This document shows positions 46,081 to 58,605 of a DNA stretch of 64,000 nt, in pieces. Each line of letters begins with the position of its first letter. Positions within the stretch are counted from its first letter, which is position 1. Location: the NCBI RefSeq assembly GCF_902686445.1, contig NC_062215.1:28604750-28668749 (forward strand). Direction: 5' to 3'. Both the position numbers and the translations under genes were made by a program. This stretch comes from Sciurus carolinensis (Eukaryota; Chordata; Mammalia; Rodentia; Sciuridae). The notes below the pieces were generated by a model. That model searched no databases and had not been told where the DNA came from. It was given only the letters and a program-made list of their open reading frames with translations.

Positions 46081-47100
46081 AATTACTAGCATGTTCAGAA
46101 TATAATTTTGACATCCTCAGGTAAGAAAACTGAACTAGAAAATAATTAACTTACACAGTATTTATCCATACTCAATGAGAATTCATAGTCTTACATAAGA
46201 ATCCATCATAGAATTCTTTATTTATCATTCTCTTCCAACTTTAAACAATCAGCGAGGGGGCCCAGAGAGTGCAAAGCTAAGTTATTGACAGTTACATATT
46301 TTCAATTAAGCATAATAAAAACTCAGGCTAAGGTTTCAAAGACTATATTAAGATGAAATAAGAGAATTCAATGGAACAAGCAGTGAGTACAAATTTCATT
46401 ATAAAGAAGAGAGTAATGAATAAGATATATTCATGAAGTGTTCAGCCTGGGTTTCCCAGAAATCAGAGCCAGAACAAGTTTATTTGAAAAGCAAATGATG
46501 GGTTACGGAATCAGAGCAGGAGGGAAAACCAATAAAGTGAGTAATATCGAGTAGCACGCTATACTGAGGACGGGTAATTGATCTTCCAAGACCTTCAGAG
46601 GATCCATGTGAAGTGCATTTACGAGCTGTCTATCTAATGAAGGAAAAGGGGAGCCAATTATATTTTGTTTTTGATCCCAGTGTAAAAGGGTCACCCAACA
46701 GGCAGTCCCCTGCTACGTGTCCCATACTTCTAGGTTGCTCATTCTTGTGCACTAAGTAGGCTTTCTCTGGGAGATCAGTGTCCTCTGCAACAGCAAAACC
46801 TGCAAGAAGGAGGAGGATACAGTGCAGGATCAAAGTGAGGTACAGTCAGATCCTCCTGGAAGATGGAACCACTGGTTAAATCTGTGGTTGATGCAGTCTT
46901 GGTGCAGAGAGAATATGAAAGGATGAAAAAGAAGGATCTGAATGATAACCCTTTTGCTCTTGATATCCTGGTAGGGGGAGCAAATTAACAGGAAGAGTTT
47001 GAAATAAGTAGTGGTGTGATGGGGTTGAAACAAATGCAAACACACTAGTGTGAGAATATGGCATGGGGAGAAGGTAATTCACACTCATAAGATTGGAAAC
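46081..47100. other. Unassigned stretch, possible old LTR-like piece
   Basis: The part 46440-46720 ('gggtttcccagaaatcagagcc') vaguely resembles ancient mammalian repeats, but I cannot name one. Frames on the minus strand show no known domain. Confidence 0.35.
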
Positions 47101-47115
47101 GATTGCAGGAATTTT

Positions 47116-47333
47116 TTTTTTTTTTTTTTTTTTGCATCTAGATTGAACCCAGGGGTACTTAACCACTGAGCCACATCCCCCAGTCCTTTTTTTTTTTTTT
47201 TATTTTGAGACAGGGTCCCACTAAGTTGTTTAGAGCCTCACTAAGTTGCAGAGTCTAGCCTTGAACCTGCAATCCTCCTCCCTCAGCTTCCTGAGTTGCT
47301 GGAATTACAGGGTGTGCCAACAAACACACCTAG
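47116..47333 (-). mobile_element. MEN (B1-ID dimer) SINE, antisense, with TSD
   Basis: The + strand shows a T run of about 22, then the ID half (accactgagccacatccccca), a second T run of about 15 as linker, and the B1-like half (cctcagcttcctgagttgct). Target copies gattgcaggaatttt (47101-47115) and cattgcggggatttt (47334-47348) agree at 12 of 15. Confidence 0.85.
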
Positions 47334-47348
47334 CATTGCGGGGATTTT

Positions 47349-48329
47349 CTTTGAATTAAAAAAAAAAATTTGTGGTGAATCTTAGAGTTTAGATAGGATT
47401 TTCCTAAGGTAGATTAGGAAACTATGAGCATTTACAAAGGAAGAGGAACATTTCATGACATGTAGATCACACTTGGGAATGATACAGGCACGTTTGGTAT
47501 ATATGGAGTAGAGATGACTTGAGATGAAGTCACAGGATAGCAGATTGATGGAAATGAAAAAAAAAATAGGGAAAAGGCTGCAGATCTTTGAATCAAACTG
47601 AGTTTCTGGCACTCTGAAAGAAAGTTATACAGAAAATATATTCAAAAGGAAAGTTTTCTTTCAGAGGATAGAATGTGCTCTACTCATAAATGAATATAGT
47701 ATTAAAACTGAATAAATCCAAGAACAAGATGGATGGATGTCCCATTATTTTCAGGACAAACTAAGCCAAATACTCCAAATAATAAACAAGAATTGACAAA
47801 TTATGGTTTCAAAGTTTGAATTATATGATGAGTGAAAAAGAATTGTAACAGGAATGATGAAGACATCTATAAGATTATCATAACCCCACATTTAAGAATT
47901 TTTGAATTTTCATTTGATCACAAAGATTGCAATTCTGAAAAGATGTATACCTTCTCAATCTCAGATACGATGATGCTAGTGGTGGTGAACATGATTCAGT
48001 AGTCATCCTCACTGAACTTCCATTGTATTATTCAAATGCATCACAACTTCTTTAAATCACTTGGTGAGGCATAGATGATTTTTAACTCTGATTAACAGAT
48101 GTGGACACAGGAACAGAAATAGTAGTTCTATGAGACACAGTAAATAATTGCATAGCCAGTATTTGGAGCCAATAATTAATTTCCACTGCCCATGTACTTA
48201 ACAACTGGGCCATATTGAATTTACATGCAAAAAGAGCGTTTGTGTATGTACAGACATGTGTACTTGTATGTATGCCATACAAATATAATTCCTTCTAAAT
48301 GAGCAATTAAATGAAATCTAGAATTGATT
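47349..48329. other. Unassigned stretch, possible MIR traces
   Basis: The part 48060-48190 (gatgtggacacaggaacagaa, tttggagccaataatt) may be a diverged antisense MIR. Nothing else was recognised. Confidence 0.4.
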
Positions 48330-48540
48330 AGTTGCAGTGTATTTGGTTATCCTCTCAAAGTCACTGCACATCTTTTGCAATTCAGTTTTCCAATTAATTA
48401 AAAAATGAGAATTGTTCTGTTACTGTGACCACTTCATAGGAATGGTTTAAAGATCAAAGTGGATTATGTGTATATTATCACTTATGAGATATAAAAGGGT
48501 AGGAATAAAATTAGCATCATGGTAATAATTATCCCTGCTC
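48330..48540 (+). mobile_element. MIR SINE (diverged)
   Basis: 'caattcagttttccaatta', 'tgaccacttcataggaatgg' and 'ttaaagatcaaagtggatta' follow the MIR 3' half in order. Confidence 0.55.
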
Positions 48541-50284
48541 CAAAGATGTGTTTGATTCATATACACACACACACGTATTTCTGAGAGCAATATAATTATG
48601 GTGTTAATCAGTTATACCTTATAGGTATAGTTCTTATGGTCTCAGATAAAATCACTTTGTGACAGTGCATATAAATAATATATGTGCTGAGAAATAAATA
48701 TACTAGTAATTATACCTCTTGATTTTCTTCCCTGTGTATTTTACATTCAAAAGATTTTAGCACTTTATAAATACTCCTTCAGTGGTTTGCAGTCTGCTAG
48801 ATTGTGACTTCTAATTAACTTCAGATTTAGAATTTTCTCTCTTAATAACGTACAGGTTGAATTATAATGGATTCTAAGAGGAGCCGTATTAGTCTATGGC
48901 TACTTATTCTCAGGCTATATGAAGTATGTCATTCTTTTTTTTCCCAAGCAGAGTTGATTTTATTCAATATAGCATATCTCTGTGCTTTTAAAATCCGGGG
49001 GGAAATTATAGTTTAAATTACTTAGGGGAAAAAAGGCAGCATTGCTTGACATCAAGGATTAACTGCTCCTACATAAGTTAATTTATTTAAAAAATGTGAA
49101 ATATCTGTATGCTGATTTTCGTGTGTGACATTACAGCTCAAATGTTACAGGTATATTTTCTGAACATTATGCAAATGATGACCCAGAATTAATAAACTGA
49201 GAATATTTATGAAACAATAAAAGCATTAATTAATTCATCTGATAAATCTAGAAATTTTTACATATTAAATACAGTGTTCTAGGGCAATCAAGTTGTTTCC
49301 TAGAGTAACTAAATAATAAAAGGAATTAATTTAAACAGTGATTGAAAAAGTATATACTGATTGCTTTCTATGTGTAAAAAACTGAGATGGACAAAAATGA
49401 AGAAAAAAGATATCTATGACAGTTCTCCTGCATTAGTTCATAGCCCACATTAGAGAAAATATATATTATTTTTATTAATGCATATTGATTCTTCCTACTA
49501 TTCTGTAAGAAAACACATACACACACACATGTGAACACGTACATACTACTCAAGGCAGGGTATGCACCATGTCAGATTTAAAAAATGCTCAGAGGATATG
49601 AAAGATGAACAGTTTAATCCCAAATAAGAAGATTAAAGAAGGTGTGCATATGTATATATATAATACACACACACACATATATATGTATAAATTTTTTGCC
49701 TAAGTGATATGTGTATGAGTTCATACATGTGGATAGTTCATCTGTATTCACAAAGCACTGGTGCATTGATACATTTTTCTGGTTCTTAACAAGAAAATAA
49801 TTCATCTATGTGTTTGCATATAAAATAAATAGATTAAACTGAGTGGTTATCCTAAATATCTTTCCACCTGTGCATTAATAGAAAATTAGAAATGTGTGTG
49901 TATTATTTTATGTGAGTTATTGATCCATGTCTGCATTTAATAAATTTTTTAGTTTTTCTAAAATAAAGTGGAAAAGTACCAGCCTTTACTTTTAAATTAA
50001 AAAATCCTAATAATTTTCTTCTGTGTATGTTAAGAATAATCAGTTCCCTTTGGAAAAATAATTAGTACATGAAGATGTGATTATCAAAGTTATTGAGACA
50101 ATTAAGCCTTAATATATAGGAAATTGATCATTTTATTTTTAGTAGTTATGGGTATCAAATAATGACTGATTCAGTTTTAACAATTATTAATAAATGATAA
50201 ATAATTATAAAATTAAATTTTAATAATTACAAAACCAAATTACTAATACTAAAATGTAACATACATATATTTGCATGTTGTTTT
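48541..50284. other. AT-rich stretch, no gene seen
   Basis: Scattered short CA and TA runs (48561-48575, 49503-49530, 49655-49690). No transposon or coding signal was recognised. Confidence 0.45.
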
Positions 50285-50410
50285 GCAAAGGAAACCACTA
50301 GAAAAAGTTCAGTTTAATAAATGACTTGCCTAAGGACATCCAGATACTAAATAGTAATGTCAGGACCAAGAATTCATTCTTTTGACTCCAAATGCCATTC
50401 TATTTCCATT
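50285..50410 (-). mobile_element. MIR fragment, antisense
   Basis: 'aaatgacttgcctaaggacat', 'atagtaatgtcaggaccaag' and 'gactccaaatgccattct' follow the reverse complement of MIR. Confidence 0.6.
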
Positions 50411-50706
50411 TCTTTCTGTTACTGCTTCACTGATATTCATCAAGTATGTCTGAATTAAACTAAAGCATACATTCATTTTCAGTTCACCATCTTTTACAAA
50501 AGTACCACTAACTCCCTTATCATTAAAACCAAGTAACAAGTATTACGAGCTTCCATATGTGTCAGTCATCTGAGATAAATAATTATTTAACTAGGATAAA
50601 GGTATGCATGGAATTCATGGGAATCAAGAGTCAGAATTAAAAACCTTCACAAAAGTCCTCACTTATTTTTACTTGAATTTCAAATCATTGTGCTGATCTT
50701 TAAAAG

Positions 50707-51345
50707 TTTTTGTCAGTACATTATAGTTACATATAATAGCAGAGTTCATTTTGACACCATCAGACATTCATAGGATATAAGTTATTCCATTTCAGCCCCT
50801 TTCCCTCACCTGTTCCCTGACCCTGTTCCCCTCCAGCTCCTCTACTGGTCTTCCTTCTATTTATGTATGGTTCTTAATTGGTACTTCAAAGACATTCCTA
50901 AAGGTGGAATTCACTGTGATATATTCACATATGTACAGAGCATAATTTGGTCAATTTCATTTTGCAGTACTTCCCTTTTTCCATCCCTCTGCTCACCTGC
51001 TCTATTCCTTTTCTCTATTCCATTCATCTCTCTTCAGTCTTCATGGGTTATCCCACCCACACTTCTTCCTTATTTTGCTCTCGCTTCTGCATAGGAGAAA
51101 AAATATTTGAACCCTGACTTTTCTGAGTCTGCCTTATGTCACTCAGGATGATGTTCTCTAGTTCCATATATTTACCAGCAAACTTGATAGTCACATTATT
51201 TATGCCTAAATAAAACTCCCTTGTGTATATATATCTCATTTTCTTTATCCATTCATCATAACTGGTTCCATAACTTAGCTATTGTGAATTGCACTGCTAT
51301 AAACATTTATGTGCCTATATCAGTATAGTATGCTAATATTAAGAA
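50707..51345 (-). mobile_element. L1 3' end, antisense
   Basis: The pyrimidine-rich + strand with 'aaaggtggaattcactgtga', 'gttctctagttccatatatt' and 'tagctattgtgaattgcact' matches the antisense L1 3' UTR and last part of ORF2, as at 29.3-29.9 kb. It ends abruptly against a sense L1. Confidence 0.75.
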
Positions 51346-51835
51346 TACAGAAATTGATCCACTCAATTTACAATAGCTAGATTGTGGAACCAAACTAGAT
51401 TCCCTTTAACAGATGAATGGATAAAGAAACTGTAGTATATATACACAATGAAATATTATTATTCAGCCACAAAGAAGAATGATATTATGGCATTTGCAGA
51501 GAAATGGATGGAATTGGAGAATATCATGCTAAGTGAAATAAGCCAAGCCCAAAAAACCAAAGTCTGAATAAGTGGATGAATGGGGTTGGGGGGTGGTAAG
51601 CGAGAAAAGAATGGTGGAACTTTAGATTACATAGAGGGACCTGAGAGAGAGTAGGGGGTATGAAAGATGGTGGAATGAGACTGACAACATTACCATATGT
51701 ACATGTATGATTACATGAATGATATGAATCTACATTGTGCACAGTCACAGAAACAAAAGGAGGTACCCCATTTGTGTACAATGAATCAAAATGCATTCTG
51801 TAAAAGTAAAAAAAAATTAAAAAATAAAAGTATAA
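51346..51835 (+). mobile_element. L1 3' end, sense, abutting the antisense copy
   Basis: Starts at 'actcaatttacaatagctag' (ORF2 tail) and runs through 'atggatggaattggagaata' to the 3' terminus 'aatcaaaatgcattctgtaa' and an A-rich tail. It covers much of the same L1 region as its antisense neighbour, so this is not simple twin priming. Two separate insertions are more likely. Confidence 0.8.
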
Positions 51836-52934
51836 TTTAGTAAATTTAAAAAAAAGTACAGAAGTTGAAACAAATTACAAGGGAAGAGTGGTGGCAAATT
51901 AAGGCAATCATAAAAATAATACCAAGTGACAACTAACACTGTTGTTGCTGAAATTCCACTTCTTTAACTACATGGAGGTCAAAGTCATACACAAAACATA
52001 GAAGAGCTTTGTAAAAAGCATCCAACCACAGACCATTTGCTACTACATCATGGGACCATGCCCCATGTTTACTCTAATGGCCAGACACAGGATATAAAAT
52101 GAATCAAAAACTGTACAGGAATTCTGAAGAAAGCATTTTTAAGATACTTACATAGAAATTTTCAAATCTAAAATTTGGAAAGAAAATATTTTAGGTAGCT
52201 TACATTTGACACTTCCAGTGAAAATAAAGAAAACGTGAGATCAAAAAAGTAATTTTAATATGTGACCTTCTAACAAATATAATATAAAAAGGGAAACTAA
52301 AGCTTTACAATGGATAAATCTAGTGAATGCCACCCTAATCAAGTGAACACATGTCACAAATTTGATGTCACTCTGTCTTCATAGCAATATCAATATTCTA
52401 TGACATGTGGGGATAGTGCATTGGCTTACCTCTGTATGTTCTTCCTCAAACTTCCTAGCTTCCTCTGATGAGAAGGCATCAGACAAACTCAAATCAAGAA
52501 ACATTCCACCAGAGAGTTGACTAGATTTTACGGCTATAAAGAAAAACAAGGAACTAATGAGGAACTATCGAGATTAGAGCAGATGAAGGACCCATGGCAA
52601 CTCAACATTACATTGGTTTAGATCCAGGAGCAGAAAAGGGGGGTTTAATCTACATAGTTAAGAAAATAAGTGTGAATCTGTAGAGTTGAGAATTTTTTGT
52701 AAAACATATAACCAACAAAATGTTGTTACAGAATATACAAATAATATAAAGCAGGTGCCTGATATTCACAAGGAGAAATGACTGAAAATGCCCCTCTCTA
52801 CAAGTCAAAATTGTAACTAAATGTAAAAACAGTTTTAGATGTATATTGTTTGCCATAAGAGAATCAGCAACATTTATAGGCATAACTGTATAACTTCATG
52901 TAGAAGGAAATCGTGGAGCTTCTCTGAGTTGGTT
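51836..52934. other. Unassigned stretch with an old repeat-like core
   Basis: The part 52490-52640 ('caagaaacattccaccagag', 'aactaatgaggaactatcga', 'catggcaactcaacattac') resembles a widespread ancient mammalian repeat whose name I cannot fix. No gene seen. Confidence 0.4.
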
Positions 52935-52949
52935 TTGTTGTTTCTGTTT

Positions 52950-53131
52950 GTTTTGTTTTCATTTGGGAGTGTTGAGAATTGAACCCTGGGACATTCTATC
53001 ACTGAGCCCTCTCTGGTTTTTGTTTTGAGACAGGGTCTTGCTAAGTTTCCAAGTCTGACCTCTAACTTGAGATCCTCCTGCCTCAGCCTCCCTAGTCACT
53101 GGGATTACAGATGTGTGTGCCTACGCGCAGC
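52950..53131 (-). mobile_element. MEN (B1-ID dimer) SINE, antisense, with TSD
   Basis: The ID half (gagaattgaaccctggga, atcactgagcc) and B1-like half (cctgcctcagcctccctag, gggattacagatgtgtgtgc) are both present, with no long T run left. Target copies ttgttgtttctgttt (about 52935) and ttgttgcttctgtat (53132-53146) flank it. Confidence 0.85.
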
Positions 53132-53146
53132 TTGTTGCTTCTGTAT

Positions 53147-54325
53147 GAACTGAAATCTTAGTTTGCATGGGATTGGAAAAATCCTTTAGGTTCGGTTATT
53201 ATTATTCTATCATCATCTTTCCACATCAATCCATGTGATTCTGTTTCTTTTTAATGGAATCAGCACTTTTAATTCCTACTAAAAATGTAGGAGGAAAGCC
53301 CCTTTCATCCTCCGACTCAAGTGTTAAGAAGAGGAAAAACCATTCGGTTCTCAATGGGCTTGAGTTTGGAACATTTCAGAAACTCTCTGGATTTCTCTGC
53401 CATGTTTTATTAACTTGACTCCCAGCATTTTATTAGAATAGATTTTATTTTCTCTCTATGTCAATTACATTGACTGACAGTCTGCAATGAGTTTCCAAGT
53501 AACACCTAGGGGATGCTTAGGTTTCCTACTTTACTGTTCCTCAAAATATTGAGCACCTGTCACTAAAGAGTCACTTTTCTTTTATTTCTGCTGATGAAAA
53601 CAATTTTACTCTTAACCTCACATATAATTTGCCAAACACAATAAGGCTGTAGATTATGCATCTGCTGACATTGTGGATTTTAAAACAGTTTTTTTTCCCT
53701 TGCTAATAATCTTGACTTGTCTGTGGAGGTAGTTAAGATTCATTTGTTAGTTCAATCATGACTGTTTGCTCTGTCTACATGAAATCAGATGACTTTTTCA
53801 AGCATGTATTAAATGAGTAATCATAGAATTGTACCAACAAAATAGTCTTTGCACTTAGACCCATATTTCTTGAACATAGAATTAAGAACACATAATTGAT
53901 CTGTATAAATTTACAAAGAATTATCCTGGACTGAATAGTTAGAATGGTGTGCCAAGCATTTTCTTTGAAAGTTGTTAAACTAAGAATTTGTTCCCTTTAT
54001 GCATGTATGGTTTTAACTCAATCCTCTTCTCTTGCTCTCAGAATCTACCCATCCCAATGTCCCTTTGCAGAGTTTGTAGTTATTTCTTTTTTCCATTGGA
54101 TGGGAATATCTCTCATATTTTTCTTAAACCTAATATTGTGAACAAGGAACATCAAGTCTTAGTATTGAAGACAAAAGACATTTTCAAGAAAAAAAGGAAG
54201 GTTATAGGGAGGGAAAATGTATCAGAAGATATTTGAAAATACCGTTCTATTAAAAATGTATGGTACTGCACAATGCTAAGAAAAATTCCTCCTCTATAAC
54301 ATAATTTTTCTTTCGCTTTTTAGTT
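53147..54325. other. Unassigned stretch, no gene seen
   Basis: AT-rich. Two overlapping frames at 53944-54236 (+) show no recognisable domain. Confidence 0.45.
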
Positions 54326-54329
54326 TGTC

Positions 54330-54600
54330 TAGTGGAAAATTGCTCAACTCTAAAGCCAGACTACAGAGTTAAAATTGTATTAGCCCCGTGGACTTTGTAG
54401 ATCTGCTTTAAATGATGTGATCACTTAAATGACTTTTAAGTGATGTGACTCATTTTCCTTCTGTGAAATAAAGAGCAAGATAGTATGGCTACCCACCTGT
54501 TGTTCCTGTACTTGCATTAATGTGTGATAAGATTATTACATGCAAGGCTCTTAGAACAGTGTCTACCATACAGGAGATGCTTCTTAATTCTCATTGCAGG
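54330..54600 (+). mobile_element. MIR SINE
   Basis: 'aaattgctcaactctaaagcc', 'ctcattttccttctgtgaaa', 'aaggctcttagaacagtgtc' and 'taccatacaggagatgcttc' follow MIR in order. A short near-duplicate (gatgtgatcacttaaatgac / aagtgatgtgactc) lies in the middle. Confidence 0.7.
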
Positions 54601-55212
54601 TAGTTATATAAAAATTACTTTCATTAGCTTAAACTCTTCCAGGATACTTTCTGCCATTTTCTAGTTTAAATCCTTTTGAATGCTTTGATATTTTTCATGA
54701 CAAAAATGAGATATAGCCCTCCTCTAATTATTTGATAATTTCAAAATGCAAGGGAGTATGGTGTGATTGTGTTGCTTGCTTTACCCTTCTCATCTCTGCT
54801 GCTCAATGCCATTCTCCACTATCATGCACCTGGCTTTGTGCAACGGGATGCTGAACACCATGAAGTGCATCATCTGAATGCCCTGGCAGGCTACTTCCAG
54901 TAGCCTGTCACTGGCCAGTGGAAGTCACCAGCAGCCACTCATAAAAGGGGGAGGAAAAAGAGGTTGGTATAATTCCTCCTCTGCAGCTCCCCTTCCCTAG
55001 CATTGTCTCTGGCAAGGAGAGGCTATAAGCCCAGGGTCTAGCTGGAGACTAGAGGCGGTCAAGTCTATGGTACTAACTCTTCTATAACTCTGGTCACCAC
55101 TGGCACATCTATCACTATTTTCTTTCTAGCATCTTTTTCACTTCTGGTGAAAACAGCTTCTCAAGTTGCTGGTTTTATAGAACTTCACTCAAAATCCTTA
55201 TCTTTCTCCATA
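54601..55212. other. Possible ancient repeat of unknown family
   Basis: The part 54790-55110 is GC-richer, with 'ctggccagtggaagtcacca' resembling an old mammalian interspersed repeat that I cannot name. No coding signal. Confidence 0.35.
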
Positions 55213-55217
55213 TGTAC

Positions 55218-55757
55218 TGTATTAGTCAGGGTTCTCTAGAGGAATAGAATCAACAGGAAGTATGATTATAAAAAGGGGGTTTATTAGATTGGCTTATACG
55301 ACCAGAAGCTGGATAGTCCACAATGGCCGTCTGCAGGCTAGATAGTTGGAAGAACCAGCAGCTGTGCAGTCCAAGAGGCAGAAGCCCCAGAACAAGAAGG
55401 ATCAACAGTGCTCCCCTAGTCTGAGACCAAGGCTTCTGGAAACTACCTGGAGAATCACTGGCAGAGTCTGCTTTGGAAGAGTGAAGAAGTGAGAGTCCAA
55501 TATCCTCAGAAGATAGAAGCATCAATCAAGAACCTGTTCAAGAAGAGTGGAGCTTGCTTCTGCATCTGCTTCCTTGTTTTTCCAACTTTTATTCCATCCT
55601 ACTGGGTGGTGCTGCCCATGCTTAGGGAGGGTCTCCAGTTCACTATCCCATATTCCAAGCATATTCCTAGACACACCCTCATTGACACACCCAGAAGCCT
55701 CTTAATCATAGTCATCTCTTAATCCAATCAGGTTGATAATTCAAATTAACCATTGCA
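55218..55757 (-). mobile_element. Solo LTR, MLT2-like (ERVL), antisense
   Basis: The + strand starts tgtattagtcagggttctc and ends aattaaccattgca, the reverse of MLT2-type LTRs (TG...CA). Interior landmarks are 'gggtttattagattggct', 'gtccacaatggccgtctgca', 'cactgggtggtgctgccc'-like text at 55.60 kb and 'acacaccctcattgacacac'. The length of about 540 fits an LTR. No internal retroviral genes flank it, and the open frames inside it are fortuitous. The 5-base flanks (tgtac, agaac) do not clearly match. Confidence 0.75.
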
Positions 55758-56561
55758 AGAACTAATTCCTTTAAATTCTCTTCATTTATATCCTCTGAGA
55801 CATTATATCTCTAGTAGTCTATTTTCATGTTGCAAGATTATGTGTGTTCTTTCATATTATCATGTCAAAACCTATAAGGAAGTAATTTTTAAATATGTGA
55901 TCAAATATGCTTTCAGTTACCAATGATTGTTCAAAATGACTTAAAAAGCCATGTCCTAGTCCAACCACTATAACTGGATAAATGTGTTTGCAACCAAACA
56001 CATCCTTCCAATGTAACTTCAGACTTACCTATGTTCATTATTATTTATAGGTATGCATACAGGTCATGCTGTCAAGGGTATGGACTCAACAGTCAGAACC
56101 ATTCATTATAACAATGATGTAATAAGAACACAAACCCAGTTTCAGAAATGGCAAAATGTATATTCAGCAGAAGAGTATCTGGCAGGCGTGGTATATCATG
56201 GGTATTAATCCAGAGAGAAGGTTGATCTCCGGGAAGCTTTGCATGAATTGTAGATCACAGACGGGCAGAACCTAAGAAGAGAGGTAATATTGAAAATGGA
56301 CATTCTGTCACTAAATAGGGTGCTGGGAATATAACCCCAAAGAAACCCATCAGCAGGTGTCAGAAGTTCACCAATTGGGAATTAAGATCTGACATGAGGT
56401 CTCTGCAAGTGGAAAGGATTTTGTCCAATGGAAAGCAAGTGCCTTGGCATTTGTGAGATGTTTATATTCCAAAGAAATAAAGATAGGGAGTGCGAATGAG
56501 CAAGGGATTAACTTTTCAGAACTGGAATTCAAAATTAAAACTGGGCCAAAAACATATAAAA
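55758..56561. other. Unassigned stretch, no gene seen
   Basis: No transposon or coding signal was recognised. Confidence 0.45.
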
Positions 56562-56648
56562 GGACTTCAGATTCAGCTCAGCAGATGAATGCTTGGCTAG
56601 CGTGTAGAAGGCCCTGAGTTCAATCCCCAGTACCACAAAAGAGAGGAA
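56562..56648 (+). mobile_element. ID SINE
   Basis: 'ggacttcagattcagctcag', 'atgcttggctagcgtgtaga', 'ggccctgagttcaatcccca' and 'gtaccacaaaa' follow ID from end to end. Both promoter boxes are partly degraded and the A tail is short. Confidence 0.8.
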
Positions 56649-57095
56649 AACATTAAGATCCCAACATGCATTTTTATTATATTGATGCATAAGATGAAGA
56701 AAAAGTGGCCTACAAATATTATCAAAAAGTGAACATTACCAGTTATCTCCACCTGAGTGAAGAAATACATGTACATTACCCTAGAAATCCCCATCGGCCC
56801 CTCATGAATCACAAACCACACTACCAACATTCTGAATTCTAACGCTATCAATGGCATGTTTTTCAGTTTATATAAATGTATTCCTGAATTTTATGTTGTT
56901 TTTTCTTGTGACTTCTATTAATATTACATTTATGATATTAATCCATGGCATTGCATGTAGGAGTAATACTCTCAGTTTCAAAGCCACACAATATTCTGCT
57001 TTATGATCATATTAAATTTTATGCATTTTTATCTGTTCTATTGATGAATGCTTCTTCTTTTTTTTCAGTTTTGAGCTATTAAGAATAATATTTTT

Positions 57096-57292
57096 GCTAG
57101 GCATGGTGGTGCATGCCTGTAATCCCAGTGATGTGGGAGGCTGAGGTGGGAGGATAGTAAGTTTGAGCACAGCCTCAGCAACTTAGCAACACCTTGTCTC
57201 AAAATAAAAAATAAATAAATAAATAAAATAAAATTAAATAAAAAGGACTGGGGATGTAGCTCAGTAAAGTGCCCCTGGGTTCAATCTCTAGT

Positions 57293-57329
<37 letters not shown>

Positions 57330-57331
57330 TA
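57096..57331 (+). mobile_element. MEN (B1-ID dimer) SINE with (AAT)n tail
   Basis: A clean B1-like half (gctaggcatggtggtgcatg, ggaggctgaggtgggaggat), a long A/T linker (aaataaataaataaaataaa) and an ID half (ggactggggatgtagctcag, ctgggttcaatctctagt). The tail has become about 13 AAT units. The ID A box lost a few bases (ctcagtaaagtg). Confidence 0.9.
57293..57330. repeat. (AAT)n microsatellite
   Basis: About 12 AAT units forming the 3' tail of the MEN element. Confidence 0.9.
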
Positions 57332-57481
57332 GTTTTTATTAAAAAAAATTTTAGAATGCTTTCATTGAATTAGACTTGAATAACTCATATGTGTATATAT
57401 GAATACATGGTTGGGTCATTGCATATAAGCTTGTTAAACCACAGTAGATAAACTCATTTTCCAAATAAATATACTAGCTTC

Positions 57482-57672
57482 TTTCTTTTCTTTTTTTAAT
57501 TGCAAACAAATGGGGTGCAACTTGTTTCTCTGGTTGTACATGAGGTAGAGGCATACCATTTGTGTGATCATACATTTACATAGGGTAATGCTGTTTGATT
57601 CATCCTGTTATTTTTCCTTTCCCCCACTAATTTCCACGCACACCAACAGCATATAGATGCTCTATGTTCTCA
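57482..57672 (-). mobile_element. Young L1 3' end, antisense, nested
   Basis: The T-rich start (57481-57497) is followed by 'caaatggggtgcaacttgtt', the reverse of the L1 terminus seen at 14.07 kb (gttgtaccccatttgtg). It then runs through 'catttgtgtgatcatacatt' to the pyrimidine block at 57.61-57.63 kb. About 190 bases were inserted. Confidence 0.7.
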
Positions 57673-58060
57673 GTCTTTTGGCCTTTTTTATGTTGACAGA
57701 ACATTCTGATAAATTTTTAATGGAATGCCACTGTAATTTTAATTGATACTTATCAAATAATTAATAGTCCACTTTCCAGTGTCTTATTGGATATCCTCTT
57801 GTTTTTCAAATTCCCTGTTCAAGGCACTTACCCATTTTTCTATTTTTGTTTGATTATTAAAAGTTCTACCTATAAGCATTGCATGTGAAAATGTTGTCAT
57901 TTTCATGTGTTAAGACATACATTTCACCATGACGTATCTTTTCTCATGATCTCTGAAAGTGAGGTCCAGTGAATCATCTCAAGGTTTTTAACTTAAATGT
58001 AATCCAGTTTTTCAACTGTTTTCCTTAGGGTGAGAATAAAAAGTTCTCCAAGTTCAAGAA

Positions 58061-58590
58061 AGAAAATGAAAACAAACAAACAAACAAAAAAACGGATTGT
58101 TTGGTCCCAGGTCCAAACCCTAGTCACACATACAGAGCCTGGTTAAGGAATTCCAACCAGTTGTTACAACTCCTCTGCAATTTGCTTACTTTGGAATGCT
58201 GGCCAGTCCCTAAGGGGCTCTCGCTGCTGCTTTTACTTCTAAACTCAGCCGGTGCTTGGATGTTGCCTGTGCTTCCCCCAAGACTCTGTGTTAGATGAGT
58301 CCTTTGATTTATTCTGCAAAGACAGAGCTCCTTTGCCTCACAACACATTCAGCTTGGTTTCAGGTACACTTGAGGTTCTCTCTCAGCATTAGCTGGCACT
58401 TATTGTGGTTTCTCTGAGAAGTCTGTCAAGTATAAAAGTTACCATTCACTCATACTTTGCTGCAAGCATAGGGGAAGAGCAAGGACATTTCAGACTCCGA
58501 GCCTCATCAGTTGGTGAGGGCCAGAAAAGGATGTGGAGGTAAGCTTTCCATCTCTAATTGTATACCGGGAAGCATATCATTTATTTTTCA
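58061..58590. other. Unassigned stretch, (AAAC)n at left edge
   Basis: An aaacaaacaaacaaac run lies at 58070-58090. The rest is somewhat GC-richer with short frames on both strands and no known domain. Confidence 0.4.
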
Positions 58591-58605
58591 AACTGAACCG
58601 CTTTT

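Larger units (their letters stand above)
56890..58060 (-). mobile_element. Old antisense L1 host, split by two insertions
   Basis: Three antisense L1 blocks run in one direction. The first is 56.89-57.09 kb (catggcattgcatgtaggag, gatgaatgcttcttc). The second is 57.36-57.48 kb (ggttgggtcattgcatataa, aactcattttccaaa). The third is 57.68-58.06 kb (gtcttattggatatcctctt, ggcacttacccatttttct). A MEN sits between blocks one and two and a younger L1 3' end between blocks two and three. No frame survives. Confidence 0.65.

Noticed and set aside
55250..55722. Open frames on both strands near 55.25-55.72 kb, considered as retroviral gene remnants
   Set aside because: They lie within an MLT2-like LTR, which carries no genes, and no gag, pol or env motif is visible.
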